A stretch of DNA of 64,000 bases from Microbacterium sp. MM2322 (GCF_964186585.1 NZ_OZ075067.1:620001-684000), one strand, 5' to 3'. Shown: positions 51,349-60,052, counted from the stretch's first letter. Program-made: numbers and translations. Notes: generated by a model not told the origin, from the letters alone.

Positions 51349-52218
51349 GTGGCGCACATCCCCGCCACGGTCGTGACCTACCCCGACGGGGAGGTCACCG
51401 GCACGGCCACCGTCGTGCACACCGTTCCCCTCGCGGACGGTCGGATCGGCGTCATCGTCGACCGCACGCCGTTCCACCCCGTCGACACCGCGTGGCCCGA
51501 CCAGCCCGCGGACGTCGGCTTCTTCCGCACCGCCGACGGCGACCTCACGGTCGTCGACACCCGCACCGGCGGTGTCCACGAGGGTGACCTCTTCGTGGGA
51601 GACGACCTCCCTGTCCGCATGGGGACCGAAGGCTGGACGTTCGTGGTCGTCCACATCGTCGACGGGTCCGCCCCGGCCGTGGGCGAGAGGGTCGAAGCGT
51701 ACGTCGACGCGGGCCTCCGGGCGGCGCTGTCGGCCGGTCACACGGCGTGCCACCTCGCGTCCCTCGCGCTCGATGCGGCTCTCGCGGATGCCTGGACGAA
51801 GGTCGTCCCCACGGATGCCGCCGGTCACCCCGCGTTCGACATGCTCGCGATCCAGACGTCCCTCATCACCGAGTACGGCTCGACCGACGTGTACCGCGTC
51901 GGCAAGTCGTTGCGGAAGAAGGGCTTCGACCCGACTGCCCTCGCGGACCTGGGTGAGGTCGAGGAGCGTGCGAACACGACGCTGGCCGAGTGGTCGGGTA
52001 CGACCGGAGCCATCGGCATCCACCGAGACGATCAGACTCTGGCGGGCCGGCGCTCCTGGCGCTGCGACCTTCCCGGGGGGCGCGTGGAGCTGCCCTGCGG
52101 CGGCACGCACCTCACCTCGCTCGCCGACATCGCAGAGATCACGATCGCCCTGGAATCGAGCGAGGTGCCCGGCGGCATCGAACTCGCCATGACGACGTCG
52201 ATCCGCCTCACCCGCTGA
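51349..52218 (+). CDS. AlaX-like tRNA-editing / SAD-domain protein
   Basis: 289-residue protein related to the editing domain of alanyl- and threonyl-tRNA synthetases. The zinc ligands are complete: H131-x3-H135 in GHTACHLASL and C250-x3-H254 in CGGTHL. The first 100 residues resemble the beta-barrel that precedes the editing site in AlaX-L proteins. It may hydrolyse Ser-tRNA(Ala) or another mischarged tRNA. GTG start four bases after ccsB, so it is probably co-transcribed though functionally unrelated. Confidence 0.8.
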   Translation: MAHIPATVVTYPDGEVTGTATVVHTVPLADGRIGVIVDRTPFHPVDTAWPDQPADVGFFRTADGDLTVVDTRTGGVHEGDLFVGDDLPVRMGTEGWTFVVVHIVDGSAPAVGERVEAYVDAGLRAALSAGHTACHLASLALDAALADAWTKVVPTDAAGHPAFDMLAIQTSLITEYGSTDVYRVGKSLRKKGFDPTALADLGEVEERANTTLAEWSGTTGAIGIHRDDQTLAGRRSWRCDLPGGRVELPCGGTHLTSLADIAEITIALESSEVPGGIELAMTTSIRLTR

Positions 52219-52245
52219 GCCGCGCGCGGGTCGCGGCGGCTCAGC
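52214..52245. terminator. Bidirectional terminator between convergent genes
   Basis: GCTGAGCCGC (52214-52223) pairs perfectly with GCGGCTCAGC (52236-52245) around a 12-base GC-rich loop. It overlaps the stop codon of the AlaX-like gene and faces the YhgE gene end. No U-tract, so termination might be factor-dependent. Confidence 0.55.
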
Positions 52246-52261
52246 GAGGCGGCTCACGCCT

Positions 52262-52293
52262 GGCTGTGCCAGTGTCAGGCCGGCTGTGCCAGT
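52262..52293. repeat. Short direct repeat at the end of the YhgE gene
   Basis: GGCTGTGCCAGT occurs at 52262-52273 and 52282-52293. The second copy encodes the protein's C-terminal residues on the minus strand; the first lies just after the stop in another frame. Probably a small duplication. Confidence 0.5.
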
Positions 52294-54578
52294 ACTGCGC
52301 GGGCCGAGGTCGACCGGTGCCGCATGACGGCCAGGATGCCGGCGCCGGCGGCCAGGACCGTCCAGAGCACGAGGCCGACGGCAGCGGTCGCGCCACCCCC
52401 GGCATCCGTCAGTGCGGCCAGCATCGCGGTGTAGGCGGGAGCCGTGGGAAGCAGGCCCGCGACGTCGAGGAGCGTGCCCGGCACCGTCGAGACGATCCCG
52501 GTCGCCAGGGCCATGACGCCCACGAGCGCGGCGACCCAGCGTCCGATTCCGCCGAACAGGGCGACCAGGGCGTGGTTGACGGCTGCGAAGGCGACTCCGG
52601 CCAGCACGCACATCCCGGCGAAGGCCCACCAGGCGGCCATGTCGTAACCGGCAGCGAGCTGGACGATGATCGCGACCAGGACGCCCTGGAGTGCGCCGAT
52701 GAGCGCTCCCGGAGCGAGGGCTCGGAGCGCCAGAGCGGCGGACGACCGACGCGACGCGAGTGCCGTTCGCGGGACCGCCCGGAGAACGACGAACGACGCG
52801 AGTCCGCCGAACCAGAGCGCGAGGGTGGCGAGCAGCGGCACCGCAGACGCCCCGAACAGCGACGATCCGCCGCCGTCGGCGACGACCGGCTTCGCGACGA
52901 TCGCGGCAAGGTCTGCGGCCTGCGTCTTCGTGTAGCTCGGCACACCGTCGACGGCCTTGTCGAGGCCGGTCGCGAGGTCGCCGGTGCCGTCGGCGATCTT
53001 GTCGACGCCGGTGGAGAGATCGCCTGCACCGGTCGCCAGGGCGCCCACGCCGTCGGCGAGCTGGTCGGTACCGTCTGCAGCGCTGCCCGCGCCCGAGGCG
53101 AGGGCCTGTGCTCCCGTCGAGAGCTGACCGGCGCCCGAGGACAGCTGGTCGGCACCGCCGGCGAGCTGGTCGGCGCCGCCCGCGAGCTTCCGCACGCCGG
53201 TGGCGGCCTGGCCCGCGCCGTCGGCGAGGCCCGCCGCGCCGGTCGACAGGGCGCCGGCGCCGTCAGCGAGCTTGTCCGCGCCGTCGGCGAGCTGATCCAT
53301 GCCGCCGGCGAGCTTCTGCGCGGCGGCGGCGGAGGTGCTCAGGCCCTGGCTCAGGTTCGGACCGAAGTTCGCGAGAGCGTCCAGGTCCTTCGCGAGCTGC
53401 TCCGAATCGCTCACGGTGTTCTGCAGCTGAGGGAGTGCCTTGGTCGCCTGAGCCGAGGCATCCGTCAACTGATCGCAGAGCTCGGCGCCCGCCTGCGCGG
53501 GGACGCACGCCTCTGCGGCGGCCGAGAGCGCATCGACGACGGCCGTGACGGCCTGACTGTTCTGCTCGCCGTTCGCGGTGAGGGCCTTGAGGCCGTCGAC
53601 GAGCTCGGACGGGACAGCGGGGATCGCGGCGGTCTGCTCCGCGGCCTTCGTGAGGCCGTCGGCGAGCTGCTGCGTGCCGTCGGCGATCGGTCGGGCGCCC
53701 GCCGACCATTCGTCGAGGCCGTTCGAGGTGGCGGCCGCACCGCCGGCGAGCTTGTCGGCGCCGCCCGCGAGGGTGTCGATGCCGTCGGCTGCGGCGCCGG
53801 CGCCGTCGGCGAGGCGGTGCGCGCCGGTGGCGAGGCCGGATGCGCCGGTCGCGATTCCGCCGGCTCCCGTCGCGATGCCGTCCGCGCCCGTCTGGAGCTT
53901 GCGGATGCCGTCGGCCAGCGAGTATCCGCCTTCCGAGGCGGTCGACGCGCCGTCGGCGAGCTTCGCGGCGCCGTCGGCGGCACCGTTCGCCCCGTCCGCG
54001 AGCTGCGTCGCACCGTCGGCGGCCTTGCCCAGCTGCTCGTTGAGGGTGGTGAAGCCGAGGAACACGTTCTCGAGGTAGCCCGTCGTGAGCCGCTCACCGA
54101 GGACGGATGCCGCGGTCGACGTCACCTGCGAGGTGATGGCGTCGTCGACGATGCGGGCATCGGGCGACGAGGTCAGTTCGATCGTGGCGCGCTCGGGGGT
54201 CCCGCCGGGGGCCGTCGAGGTCGCGGCCGCGGAGAAGTTCTTCGGGATGGTGACGATCGCGTCGTACGTCCCGTCTTCGAGGCCCTCCTTCGCGTCGGCG
54301 GTGTTGGAGATCGTCCAGGTGAGGTTGCTGTCGAGCTGGTCGGATCCTTCGACGAGACCCGACGTCAGCAAACGGCCGAGCGGCGTGGTCTGACCGTTCA
54401 CCTCGACCGGCTTGTCGTTGTTGACGATCGCCGTGTTCAGTGCGTCGAGTCGTTCGGTCGGGTTGTAGAGGGCCGCGACGAGGACGCCGCCGATGACGGC
54501 GGGAAGCAACAGCACGCCGAGGATCGTGAGCCACGAGATGGGGCGCCGGGTCTGCGCGCGTTCGATGGAGAGAGTCAT
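52275..54578 (-). CDS. YhgE/Pip-type membrane protein with glycine-rich heptad repeats
   Basis: 767-residue protein: N-terminal membrane helix (about 15-36), extracytoplasmic domain (NPTERLDALNTAIVNNDKPV and the motif TIPKNFS typical of YhgE), a very long run from about 185 to 530 of heptad-like units such as LADGAGAL, LSTGAAGL and LAGGADQL, then five to six membrane helices. The repeats should form an extended helical stalk. YhgE/Pip proteins act as phage receptors or membrane/export factors in Firmicutes. Its ATG overlaps the MMPL gene stop by four bases. Confidence 0.88.
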   Translation of the reverse strand: MTLSIERAQTRRPISWLTILGVLLLPAVIGGVLVAALYNPTERLDALNTAIVNNDKPVEVNGQTTPLGRLLTSGLVEGSDQLDSNLTWTISNTADAKEGLEDGTYDAIVTIPKNFSAAATSTAPGGTPERATIELTSSPDARIVDDAITSQVTSTAASVLGERLTTGYLENVFLGFTTLNEQLGKAADGATQLADGANGAADGAAKLADGASTASEGGYSLADGIRKLQTGADGIATGAGGIATGASGLATGAHRLADGAGAAADGIDTLAGGADKLAGGAAATSNGLDEWSAGARPIADGTQQLADGLTKAAEQTAAIPAVPSELVDGLKALTANGEQNSQAVTAVVDALSAAAEACVPAQAGAELCDQLTDASAQATKALPQLQNTVSDSEQLAKDLDALANFGPNLSQGLSTSAAAAQKLAGGMDQLADGADKLADGAGALSTGAAGLADGAGQAATGVRKLAGGADQLAGGADQLSSGAGQLSTGAQALASGAGSAADGTDQLADGVGALATGAGDLSTGVDKIADGTGDLATGLDKAVDGVPSYTKTQAADLAAIVAKPVVADGGGSSLFGASAVPLLATLALWFGGLASFVVLRAVPRTALASRRSSAALALRALAPGALIGALQGVLVAIIVQLAAGYDMAAWWAFAGMCVLAGVAFAAVNHALVALFGGIGRWVAALVGVMALATGIVSTVPGTLLDVAGLLPTAPAYTAMLAALTDAGGGATAAVGLVLWTVLAAGAGILAVMRHRSTSARAVLAQPA

Positions 54579-57442
54579 GAGGGGATCACCTGGGTGGGGG
54601 CGTCGGTTTCGAGGGGGGAGGGTGCGGAGACGCGCAGGGTGTCGGGCTTCGGTCGGTACGCATCCGCGAGGATGCTGCGGGCCGCCTCGACGTCGCGGGC
54701 GGAGGCCACGATCGTCAGCTCGCCGCCCTTGGCGGCGACGGTGTTCGACGCATCGCGGAGGAGGGCAGCGGCCTGATCACGGTCGGCCCCCGTGAGGGAG
54801 TCGAGGCCGACGATCACGACGAACCGGGTGCGGCCCGCGAGGGCGCGCCGCAGGTCGGCCAGGGGAGTCTCGGCGCCGGAGAGCTCGGCAACCGACACGT
54901 GCGCACGGACCCACGCGGCGCGACCGGGCAGCAGGTGCCCCGACACGCGCAGAAGGCCGGAGGTCGGCGCGATGCGCCCCGCGACCGTGAGCAGGAACGC
55001 CCGGGAGGCATGCGGGTCCGCCGCGGTCACGAGCAGCGTGCCGCCGTCGTCCAGGCGGACGCTCGCACCCGAGAACACGAGGATGTCGGCGTCGGCGGAT
55101 TCGGCGCGCACCTCGAGGTCGTCCGCCGCGAGCGCACCGGTCCAGCCGGGCTCCGGCCACTGAGCGTGCGCACGTTCGTGCTCGACCGCCTCGCCCTCGA
55201 TGTCGACCTTGGGAAGCATGCGCTCGAGCCAGCGCGGCATCCACCATGCCTTGTCGCCCAGCAGGGCCATCACCGCCGGGGTCAGCGTCATACGCACGAG
55301 GAAGGCGTCGACGGCGATGCCGACGGCGAGGCCCAGCGCGATCGGTTTGATCGAACTGTCGCCTTCGGGGACGAACGCCGCGAACACCGCGAACATGATG
55401 ACGGCGGCCGCGACGACGACGCGCGCCGACGCGGTGAAACCGCTGCGGACGGCGGCGACGGCGGTCTCACGGTTCGCCCGTCCACCGCGTGCGCGGACAG
55501 CGTGGACGAAGTCTTCGCGCATCCGCGAGACGAGGAAGACCTCGTAGTCCATCGCGAGGCCGAACAGCACGCCCATGAGGATGATCGGCATGAAGCTGAT
55601 CACGGGACCTGTGCGCGTCACGTGGAGGAGGTCGGCGAGCCAGCCCCACTCGAACACGGCGGCGACGGCGCCGAAGGCGGCGAGGATCGACAGCAGGTAG
55701 CCGAGCGTCGCCTTCAGCGGCACCCAGATCGAGCGGAAGACGACCATCAGGAGGATGAAGGAGAGTCCGACGACGAAGATGCCGAAGGGGAGGAGGGCCG
55801 CCCCCAAGCGGTCGGAGACGTCGATGCCGACGGCCGTGAAGCCGGTCACCTTCAGGTCGACACCGTACTTGTCCTGCCACTCGTCGTGGTGCGAACGCAG
55901 CTCGCGGACGAGGTCGGCGGTCGCCGGGTCGTCGGGGGCCGTGGTCGGGACGATCTGAATGAGACCTGTGTCAGCGGTCTCGTTCGGGGTGGCGAGAGCG
56001 ACGCGCTTGACGCCGGGGATCGCCTCGACCTCCTTCTTGAGGTCGTCCATGAGGCCGAGCGGGTCGGTCGACGTGACGATGGTCCCGGTCATGACCAGCG
56101 GGCCGTTCGATCCTGCGCCGAAGTACTCCGCGTTCAGGTCGTAGGCCTGGCGTGCCTGGCTCGACGGCGGCTGCACACCGGCGTTGGGGAGGGCCAGGTG
56201 CAGGCTCCCCGACGGGATCGCCATGATTCCGAGGCCCACGACGACAGCGACCGTCGCGATGATCGGATGCCGCGTGACGAGCATCACCCAGCGGTTGGGG
56301 CGCGCGGGCGCCACCGAGGCCGCGGGCGCGGCTGCCGGAGCGTCGTTCGCTGCGCTGACAGTTTCGGCATCCGACTTCCGGCGGCGCGTGGAGACGCCGC
56401 GCTGCAGCATCCGTCCGCCCCAGCCGACGACCCGGCCCTTCGCGAAACCGAGGAGGGCGGGCGTGAGGCTCAGGGCGACCGCCACGGCCACCGCCACGGC
56501 GACGGCTGCGGCGATGCCCATGGTGGAGAGGAACGGGATGCCGGCGATGCTGAGGCCGACGAGGGCGATCATCACGGTGACGCCGGCGAACACCACGGCG
56601 GAACCGGCCGTGCCGACGGCGCCGGCGGCGGATTCCTCGGGGTCCATGCCCGCGCGGACCTGATCCTGATGTCGCGACACGATGAACAGGGCGTAATCGA
56701 TCCCGACGGCGAGTCCGAGCATGACTGCGAGCATCGGGGTCGTCGAGGAGATGGTCGTCACGGCGGTCGCGAGGAAGATGAGCGCGATCGCGAGGGCGAC
56801 GCCGATGAGGGCGCTGACCAGGGGGAACCACGCGACCGTGAACGATCGGAACGTCACGATGAGGACGAACAGCGCGATCAGGACTCCGACGACCTCGACG
56901 ATCGACAGCGCGGGCACCGACGAGGCGAACAGGTCGCCGCCGAGGGCGGACTGGGCGCCCTGGGGGAGTGCGTCGTGGAAATCGGCGGCGGCCTTCTTGA
57001 CCGCGTCCACCGTGGCGGGGGAGACCTCGGTCGACGAGCCATCGAACTGCATTTGGATGAGCCCGGCCCGATCGTCGTCCGAGACGAGACCGGTGACCAT
57101 CTTGTCGAAGGGCGACGTCGCCGAGGTGACGCCGTCGATGTCGCCGAGGCGCGTCACGAGATCGTCGATCTCGCCGCGGAGCGGCTGGTCCTTCACCGAG
57201 TCGCCGTCGGGCGCGACCACGATCAGCTGCGCGCTCGCGCCGCTCGCCTGCGGGAACGTGCGGTTCAGCAGCTCGAGACCCTGCTGGGCCTCGGTCCCCG
57301 GGATGGCGAAGGCGTTGTCCGTGCCCTTCATGAAGAGGGCGACGCCGCCTCCGATGAGTCCGAGCAGCAGGATCCACGCGATGAGCACGCGCCACGAGTG
57401 GCGGTAGGCCCATCGGCCGAGGGTGAAGAGGATGGTGGACAC
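54575..57442 (-). CDS. MMPL/RND-family transporter with C-terminal ABC-ATPase-like domain
   Basis: 955-residue proton-driven exporter with two RND halves of about six helices each and periplasmic-type loops. GIDYALFIVSRHQ and AMDYEVFLVSRM hold the two Asp-Tyr pairs of MMPL proton relays. After about residue 770 comes a soluble domain laid out like an ABC ATPase (LLVTAADPHASRAFLLTVAG, then APTSGLLRVSGH, later FVVIVGLDSLTG) but with the Walker lysine and signature lost. GTG start. Its operon partner is YhgE; a TetR gene diverges. Confidence 0.88.
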   Translation of the reverse strand: MSTILFTLGRWAYRHSWRVLIAWILLLGLIGGGVALFMKGTDNAFAIPGTEAQQGLELLNRTFPQASGASAQLIVVAPDGDSVKDQPLRGEIDDLVTRLGDIDGVTSATSPFDKMVTGLVSDDDRAGLIQMQFDGSSTEVSPATVDAVKKAAADFHDALPQGAQSALGGDLFASSVPALSIVEVVGVLIALFVLIVTFRSFTVAWFPLVSALIGVALAIALIFLATAVTTISSTTPMLAVMLGLAVGIDYALFIVSRHQDQVRAGMDPEESAAGAVGTAGSAVVFAGVTVMIALVGLSIAGIPFLSTMGIAAAVAVAVAVAVALSLTPALLGFAKGRVVGWGGRMLQRGVSTRRRKSDAETVSAANDAPAAAPAASVAPARPNRWVMLVTRHPIIATVAVVVGLGIMAIPSGSLHLALPNAGVQPPSSQARQAYDLNAEYFGAGSNGPLVMTGTIVTSTDPLGLMDDLKKEVEAIPGVKRVALATPNETADTGLIQIVPTTAPDDPATADLVRELRSHHDEWQDKYGVDLKVTGFTAVGIDVSDRLGAALLPFGIFVVGLSFILLMVVFRSIWVPLKATLGYLLSILAAFGAVAAVFEWGWLADLLHVTRTGPVISFMPIILMGVLFGLAMDYEVFLVSRMREDFVHAVRARGGRANRETAVAAVRSGFTASARVVVAAAVIMFAVFAAFVPEGDSSIKPIALGLAVGIAVDAFLVRMTLTPAVMALLGDKAWWMPRWLERMLPKVDIEGEAVEHERAHAQWPEPGWTGALAADDLEVRAESADADILVFSGASVRLDDGGTLLVTAADPHASRAFLLTVAGRIAPTSGLLRVSGHLLPGRAAWVRAHVSVAELSGAETPLADLRRALAGRTRFVVIVGLDSLTGADRDQAAALLRDASNTVAAKGGELTIVASARDVEAARSILADAYRPKPDTLRVSAPSPLETDAPTQVIPS

Positions 57443-57473
57443 AGGCGCTCCTGGATCAGAGTCGGACGGATTC

Positions 57474-57489
57474 GATACAGCGCTGTATC
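57474..57489. promoter_or_regulatory. TetR operator candidate 1
   Basis: GATACAGCGCTGTATC, a perfect 16-bp palindrome. It is separated by one base from a second perfect palindrome with identical GATACA...TGTATC arms, between the divergent MMPL and TetR genes. Confidence 0.8.
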
Positions 57490-57490
57490 C

Positions 57491-57506
57491 GATACACATG
57501 TGTATC
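57491..57506. promoter_or_regulatory. TetR operator candidate 2
   Basis: GATACACATGTGTATC, a perfect 16-bp palindrome; its centre is 17 bp from that of candidate 1. The pair differs only in the central four bases of each half-site. Confidence 0.8.
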
Positions 57507-57549
57507 GTAGACCCGCACGTAGGTCGCGAGCCTGAAGGGTGGGTGTGAG

Positions 57550-58146
57550 ATGGCGCGAAGCCGTGAGAACACGAGGGCTCGACTGCTCGAGGCAGCGCAC
57601 GAGGTGTTCGCGGAAGTCGGGCTCGACGCGGCATCCGTCGAGACCATCTGCGAACGTGCCGGTTTCACCCGCGGCGCGTTCTACTCGAACTTCGAATCGA
57701 AGGACGAACTCTTCCTCGCCCTCATCCGGCAGCTCTCCGAGGACAAGCTCGACGAGGTGTCGGTGCGTGTCAAGAAGCTCTCGGGGGGAAGCGACGCGAT
57801 CGATCTCGTCCGCCAGATCGCCAGCATGTCGCTCGCAGAGCGGATGGAGCCGCAGCTGCTCAGCGAGGTGCGGACGCAGGCCCTGCGCGACCCGCGACTG
57901 GCGGAAGCGTTCCTGGCGTGGCGTGCGCAGATGCTGGGGCGCATCGTGACGATCATCCGCGACGTGAGCGAACTGCACGCCCTCCCGCTCCGGATGCCGG
58001 TGGCCGACGCGGCTGCCCTGCTTCTGGACGTGTCGGAGCAGTGCAGCGTGCAGGCAGCTCTCGAGCGACTCTCGGAGCGGCAGGCGAACCGCGCCATGCA
58101 GTCACGGCTGGAGCAGCTCGTACCGCTCCTCGTCGGCTCCGCCTGA
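57550..58146 (+). CDS. TetR/AcrR-family transcriptional regulator
   Basis: 198-residue repressor. N-terminal HTH: RARLLEAAHEVFAEVGLDAASVETICERAGFTRGAFYSNFESKDELF (about residues 9-55), with the GAFYSNF recognition helix. The helical C-terminal part binds an unknown ligand. It diverges from the MMPL-YhgE operon over two perfect palindromes, so it very likely represses that operon and itself. Confidence 0.93.
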   Translation: MARSRENTRARLLEAAHEVFAEVGLDAASVETICERAGFTRGAFYSNFESKDELFLALIRQLSEDKLDEVSVRVKKLSGGSDAIDLVRQIASMSLAERMEPQLLSEVRTQALRDPRLAEAFLAWRAQMLGRIVTIIRDVSELHALPLRMPVADAAALLLDVSEQCSVQAALERLSERQANRAMQSRLEQLVPLLVGSA

Positions 58147-58149
58147 TCC

Positions 58150-59139
58150 TCAGCCGCCCGCCGAGAGGACGGCGTGGCAGCGCTCGAGGCGCGCGAGCCA
58201 CCATTCCCGCCGCTCCACGGACGCCGCGTGCGCGTCGAGGAGGGCGCTGTCGGGCGTGACCCGACCGACCGGGAGCTCCCCGTTCCGGGGGCGCAGCGGA
58301 TTCCGGGTGACATCGGCGGCGAGGAGGGATGCGGTCCCCAGCCCGCAGTCGAAGTCGAGCTCGGGAAGGGATGCCGCCAGCGCGACACCCATCGCGAGAC
58401 CCACCGACGTGTCGAGCGCGCTCGAGACGACCGCGGGGAGGCCCGCTTCTGCGACGACCGACAGAGCCCGCCGCACCCCACCCAGCGGCTGAGCTTTGAT
58501 CACGAGCAGATCGGCCGCTCCCGCGCGGGCGACGGCGACGGGGTCGTCGGCCTTCCGGACGCTCTCGTCCGCCGCGATCGGGATGTCCATGTAGCGGATG
58601 CGGCCGCGCAGCTCCGCGAGCTCCGGCACCGTCGCGCAGGGCTGCTCGACGTACTCGAGATCGAACTCTGCGAGGGCGTGGATCGCGTGCTCGGCCTCAT
58701 CGAGGTTCCATCCGCCGTTGGCGTCGACGCGGAGGCGGCCCTCGGGGCCCATCGCCTCGCGGACCGCGCGCACGCGCGCCACGTCATCGGCGAGCACCTG
58801 ACCGGGTTCGGCGACCTTGATCTTGGCGGTCCGGCATCCGTCGAAGCGGGCGAGGATATCGGCGACGGATGCCGCGGCCACAGCCGGCACCGTCGCGTTC
58901 ACCGGGATCGCGTCGCGGAGGGCCCGTGGGGTCGGCTGCCAGCCGTACTCGATCGCCGCCGCCAGCCAGGTGGCCGACTCGACGTCGCCGTACTCGGCGA
59001 ACGGCGAGAACTCGGTCCACCCCTCGGGGCCTTCGAGCAGCATCGCCTCGCGGACGTCGATGCCGCGGAAGCGGGTGTGAAGGGGGAGCGACACCACGCG
59101 CGCCGTTGCGCGGAGGTCGGCGAGCGGTGGCAGGTGCAT
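58150..59139 (-). CDS. menC: o-Succinylbenzoate synthase
   Basis: 329-residue enolase-superfamily enzyme of menaquinone synthesis, dehydrating SHCHC to o-succinylbenzoate. Ligands and catalytic residues are visible: TAKIKVAEPG (lysine pair), RVDANGGWN, YVEQPC, IPIAADES and VIKAQPLGGVRRAL. The ATG at 59139 has GGATGGGG upstream; it is preferred to a GTG seven codons earlier. No other men gene is in the window. Confidence 0.92.
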   Translation of the reverse strand: MHLPPLADLRATARVVSLPLHTRFRGIDVREAMLLEGPEGWTEFSPFAEYGDVESATWLAAAIEYGWQPTPRALRDAIPVNATVPAVAAASVADILARFDGCRTAKIKVAEPGQVLADDVARVRAVREAMGPEGRLRVDANGGWNLDEAEHAIHALAEFDLEYVEQPCATVPELAELRGRIRYMDIPIAADESVRKADDPVAVARAGAADLLVIKAQPLGGVRRALSVVAEAGLPAVVSSALDTSVGLAMGVALAASLPELDFDCGLGTASLLAADVTRNPLRPRNGELPVGRVTPDSALLDAHAASVERREWWLARLERCHAVLSAGG

Positions 59140-59163
59140 GACCCCATCCTGGCCCGCCACGGG

Positions 59164-59976
59164 TCAGAGGCGGGTGTACCGGGCGCGGAAGAAGGCGTAG
59201 ACGCCGTAGGCGATCCAGCCCACGCCGATCAGGACGAGCAGGATCTTGCCGGCGGGGAGCTCGGCGAACGACCGCAGCGCACCGTCGAGTCCGGTCGACT
59301 TCTCGGGGTCGTTCGTCGCCGCTCCTACGAGAAAGAGCACTCCGACGCCGGCGAACGCGATGCCGCGGGCGACGTAGCCGACGGTGCCGAGGATGCGGAC
59401 TCCCCGACCGGCCGTGCCCGACGGCATGCTCAGGTCGCGCTCGAAGCGGTGCGTCACGCCCTTGAACACCAGGTACGCGGCGATGCCGATCACGACGAGT
59501 CCGATCGCGACCACGACGAAGACGCCTCCGGAAGTGGAGAGGAGATCCGCCGTCAGGGAGCTGGTCGACCCCGACGAACTCGTGGAGCCGCCCGCGGCGA
59601 ACGTTCCCGCGCTGAACGCGATGACGAGGTAGACGACCCCTTTCGCGCCGTTCTTGACGATGTGCACGGTGCGGTCTTTGCCCGAGGAGGCGCTGCGATC
59701 GAGGAACGCGCTCAGGAGGTGCCACAGACCCAGCGCGGCGAGTCCGATCGTCGCGGCCCACAGCAGGAAAACGCCCCCGGGAGCAGCCGCGAGCTGAGCC
59801 AGGGCGCCCGATTGGTCGGCCTGCTCACCGCCGGATGCGCCGAGGGCGAGGGAGATCGCGATGACACCGACGACGATGTGCACCACGCCGCTCGCGGCGA
59901 AGCCCGCTCGCGCGAGCACCTGCACGGCTCTGCTGTTTTTGGCGCCGTGCGCCGCGCTCTTGGCTGAGGAGGTCAT
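59164..59976 (-). CDS. DUF1206 membrane protein
   Basis: 270-residue protein with six membrane helices in three pairs; each pair starts with a G-x3-G-type segment (ARAGFAASGVVHIVVG, GAKGVVYLVIAFSAG, GYVARGIAFAGVGVLF). This internal threefold repeat is the DUF1206 pattern. A Ser/Gly-rich loop lies near residue 145. Function unknown. A TANNNT box precedes the ATG. Confidence 0.85.
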   Translation of the reverse strand: MTSSAKSAAHGAKNSRAVQVLARAGFAASGVVHIVVGVIAISLALGASGGEQADQSGALAQLAAAPGGVFLLWAATIGLAALGLWHLLSAFLDRSASSGKDRTVHIVKNGAKGVVYLVIAFSAGTFAAGGSTSSSGSTSSLTADLLSTSGGVFVVVAIGLVVIGIAAYLVFKGVTHRFERDLSMPSGTAGRGVRILGTVGYVARGIAFAGVGVLFLVGAATNDPEKSTGLDGALRSFAELPAGKILLVLIGVGWIAYGVYAFFRARYTRL

Positions 59977-59982
59977 CGCGCC

Positions 59983-59988
59983 AGCGTA
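59983..59988 (-). promoter_or_regulatory. Leaderless-type -10 box TACGCT
   Basis: TACGCT on the minus strand, six bases before the ATG at 59976. Confidence 0.5.
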
Positions 59989-60028
59989 GTGACGCGGGCG
60001 TCTGTCCGCGGGGGGCTTGCGCGGGCGG

Positions 60029-60034
60029 TACAGT
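60029..60034 (+). promoter_or_regulatory. -10 box TACAGT for the LacI gene
   Basis: TACAGT, 18 bases before the ATG at 60053, with the ribosome site GGGAGGGG between. Unlike many genes here, this one would have a short leader. Confidence 0.4.
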
Positions 60035-60052
60035 GACGCGCGGGAGGGGCGG

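Noticed and set aside
51990..54776. Plus-strand frame of 928 codons opposite the YhgE gene
   Set aside because: It is the antisense of the glycine/alanine repeat region and crosses three real genes; the translation shows only low-complexity repeats.
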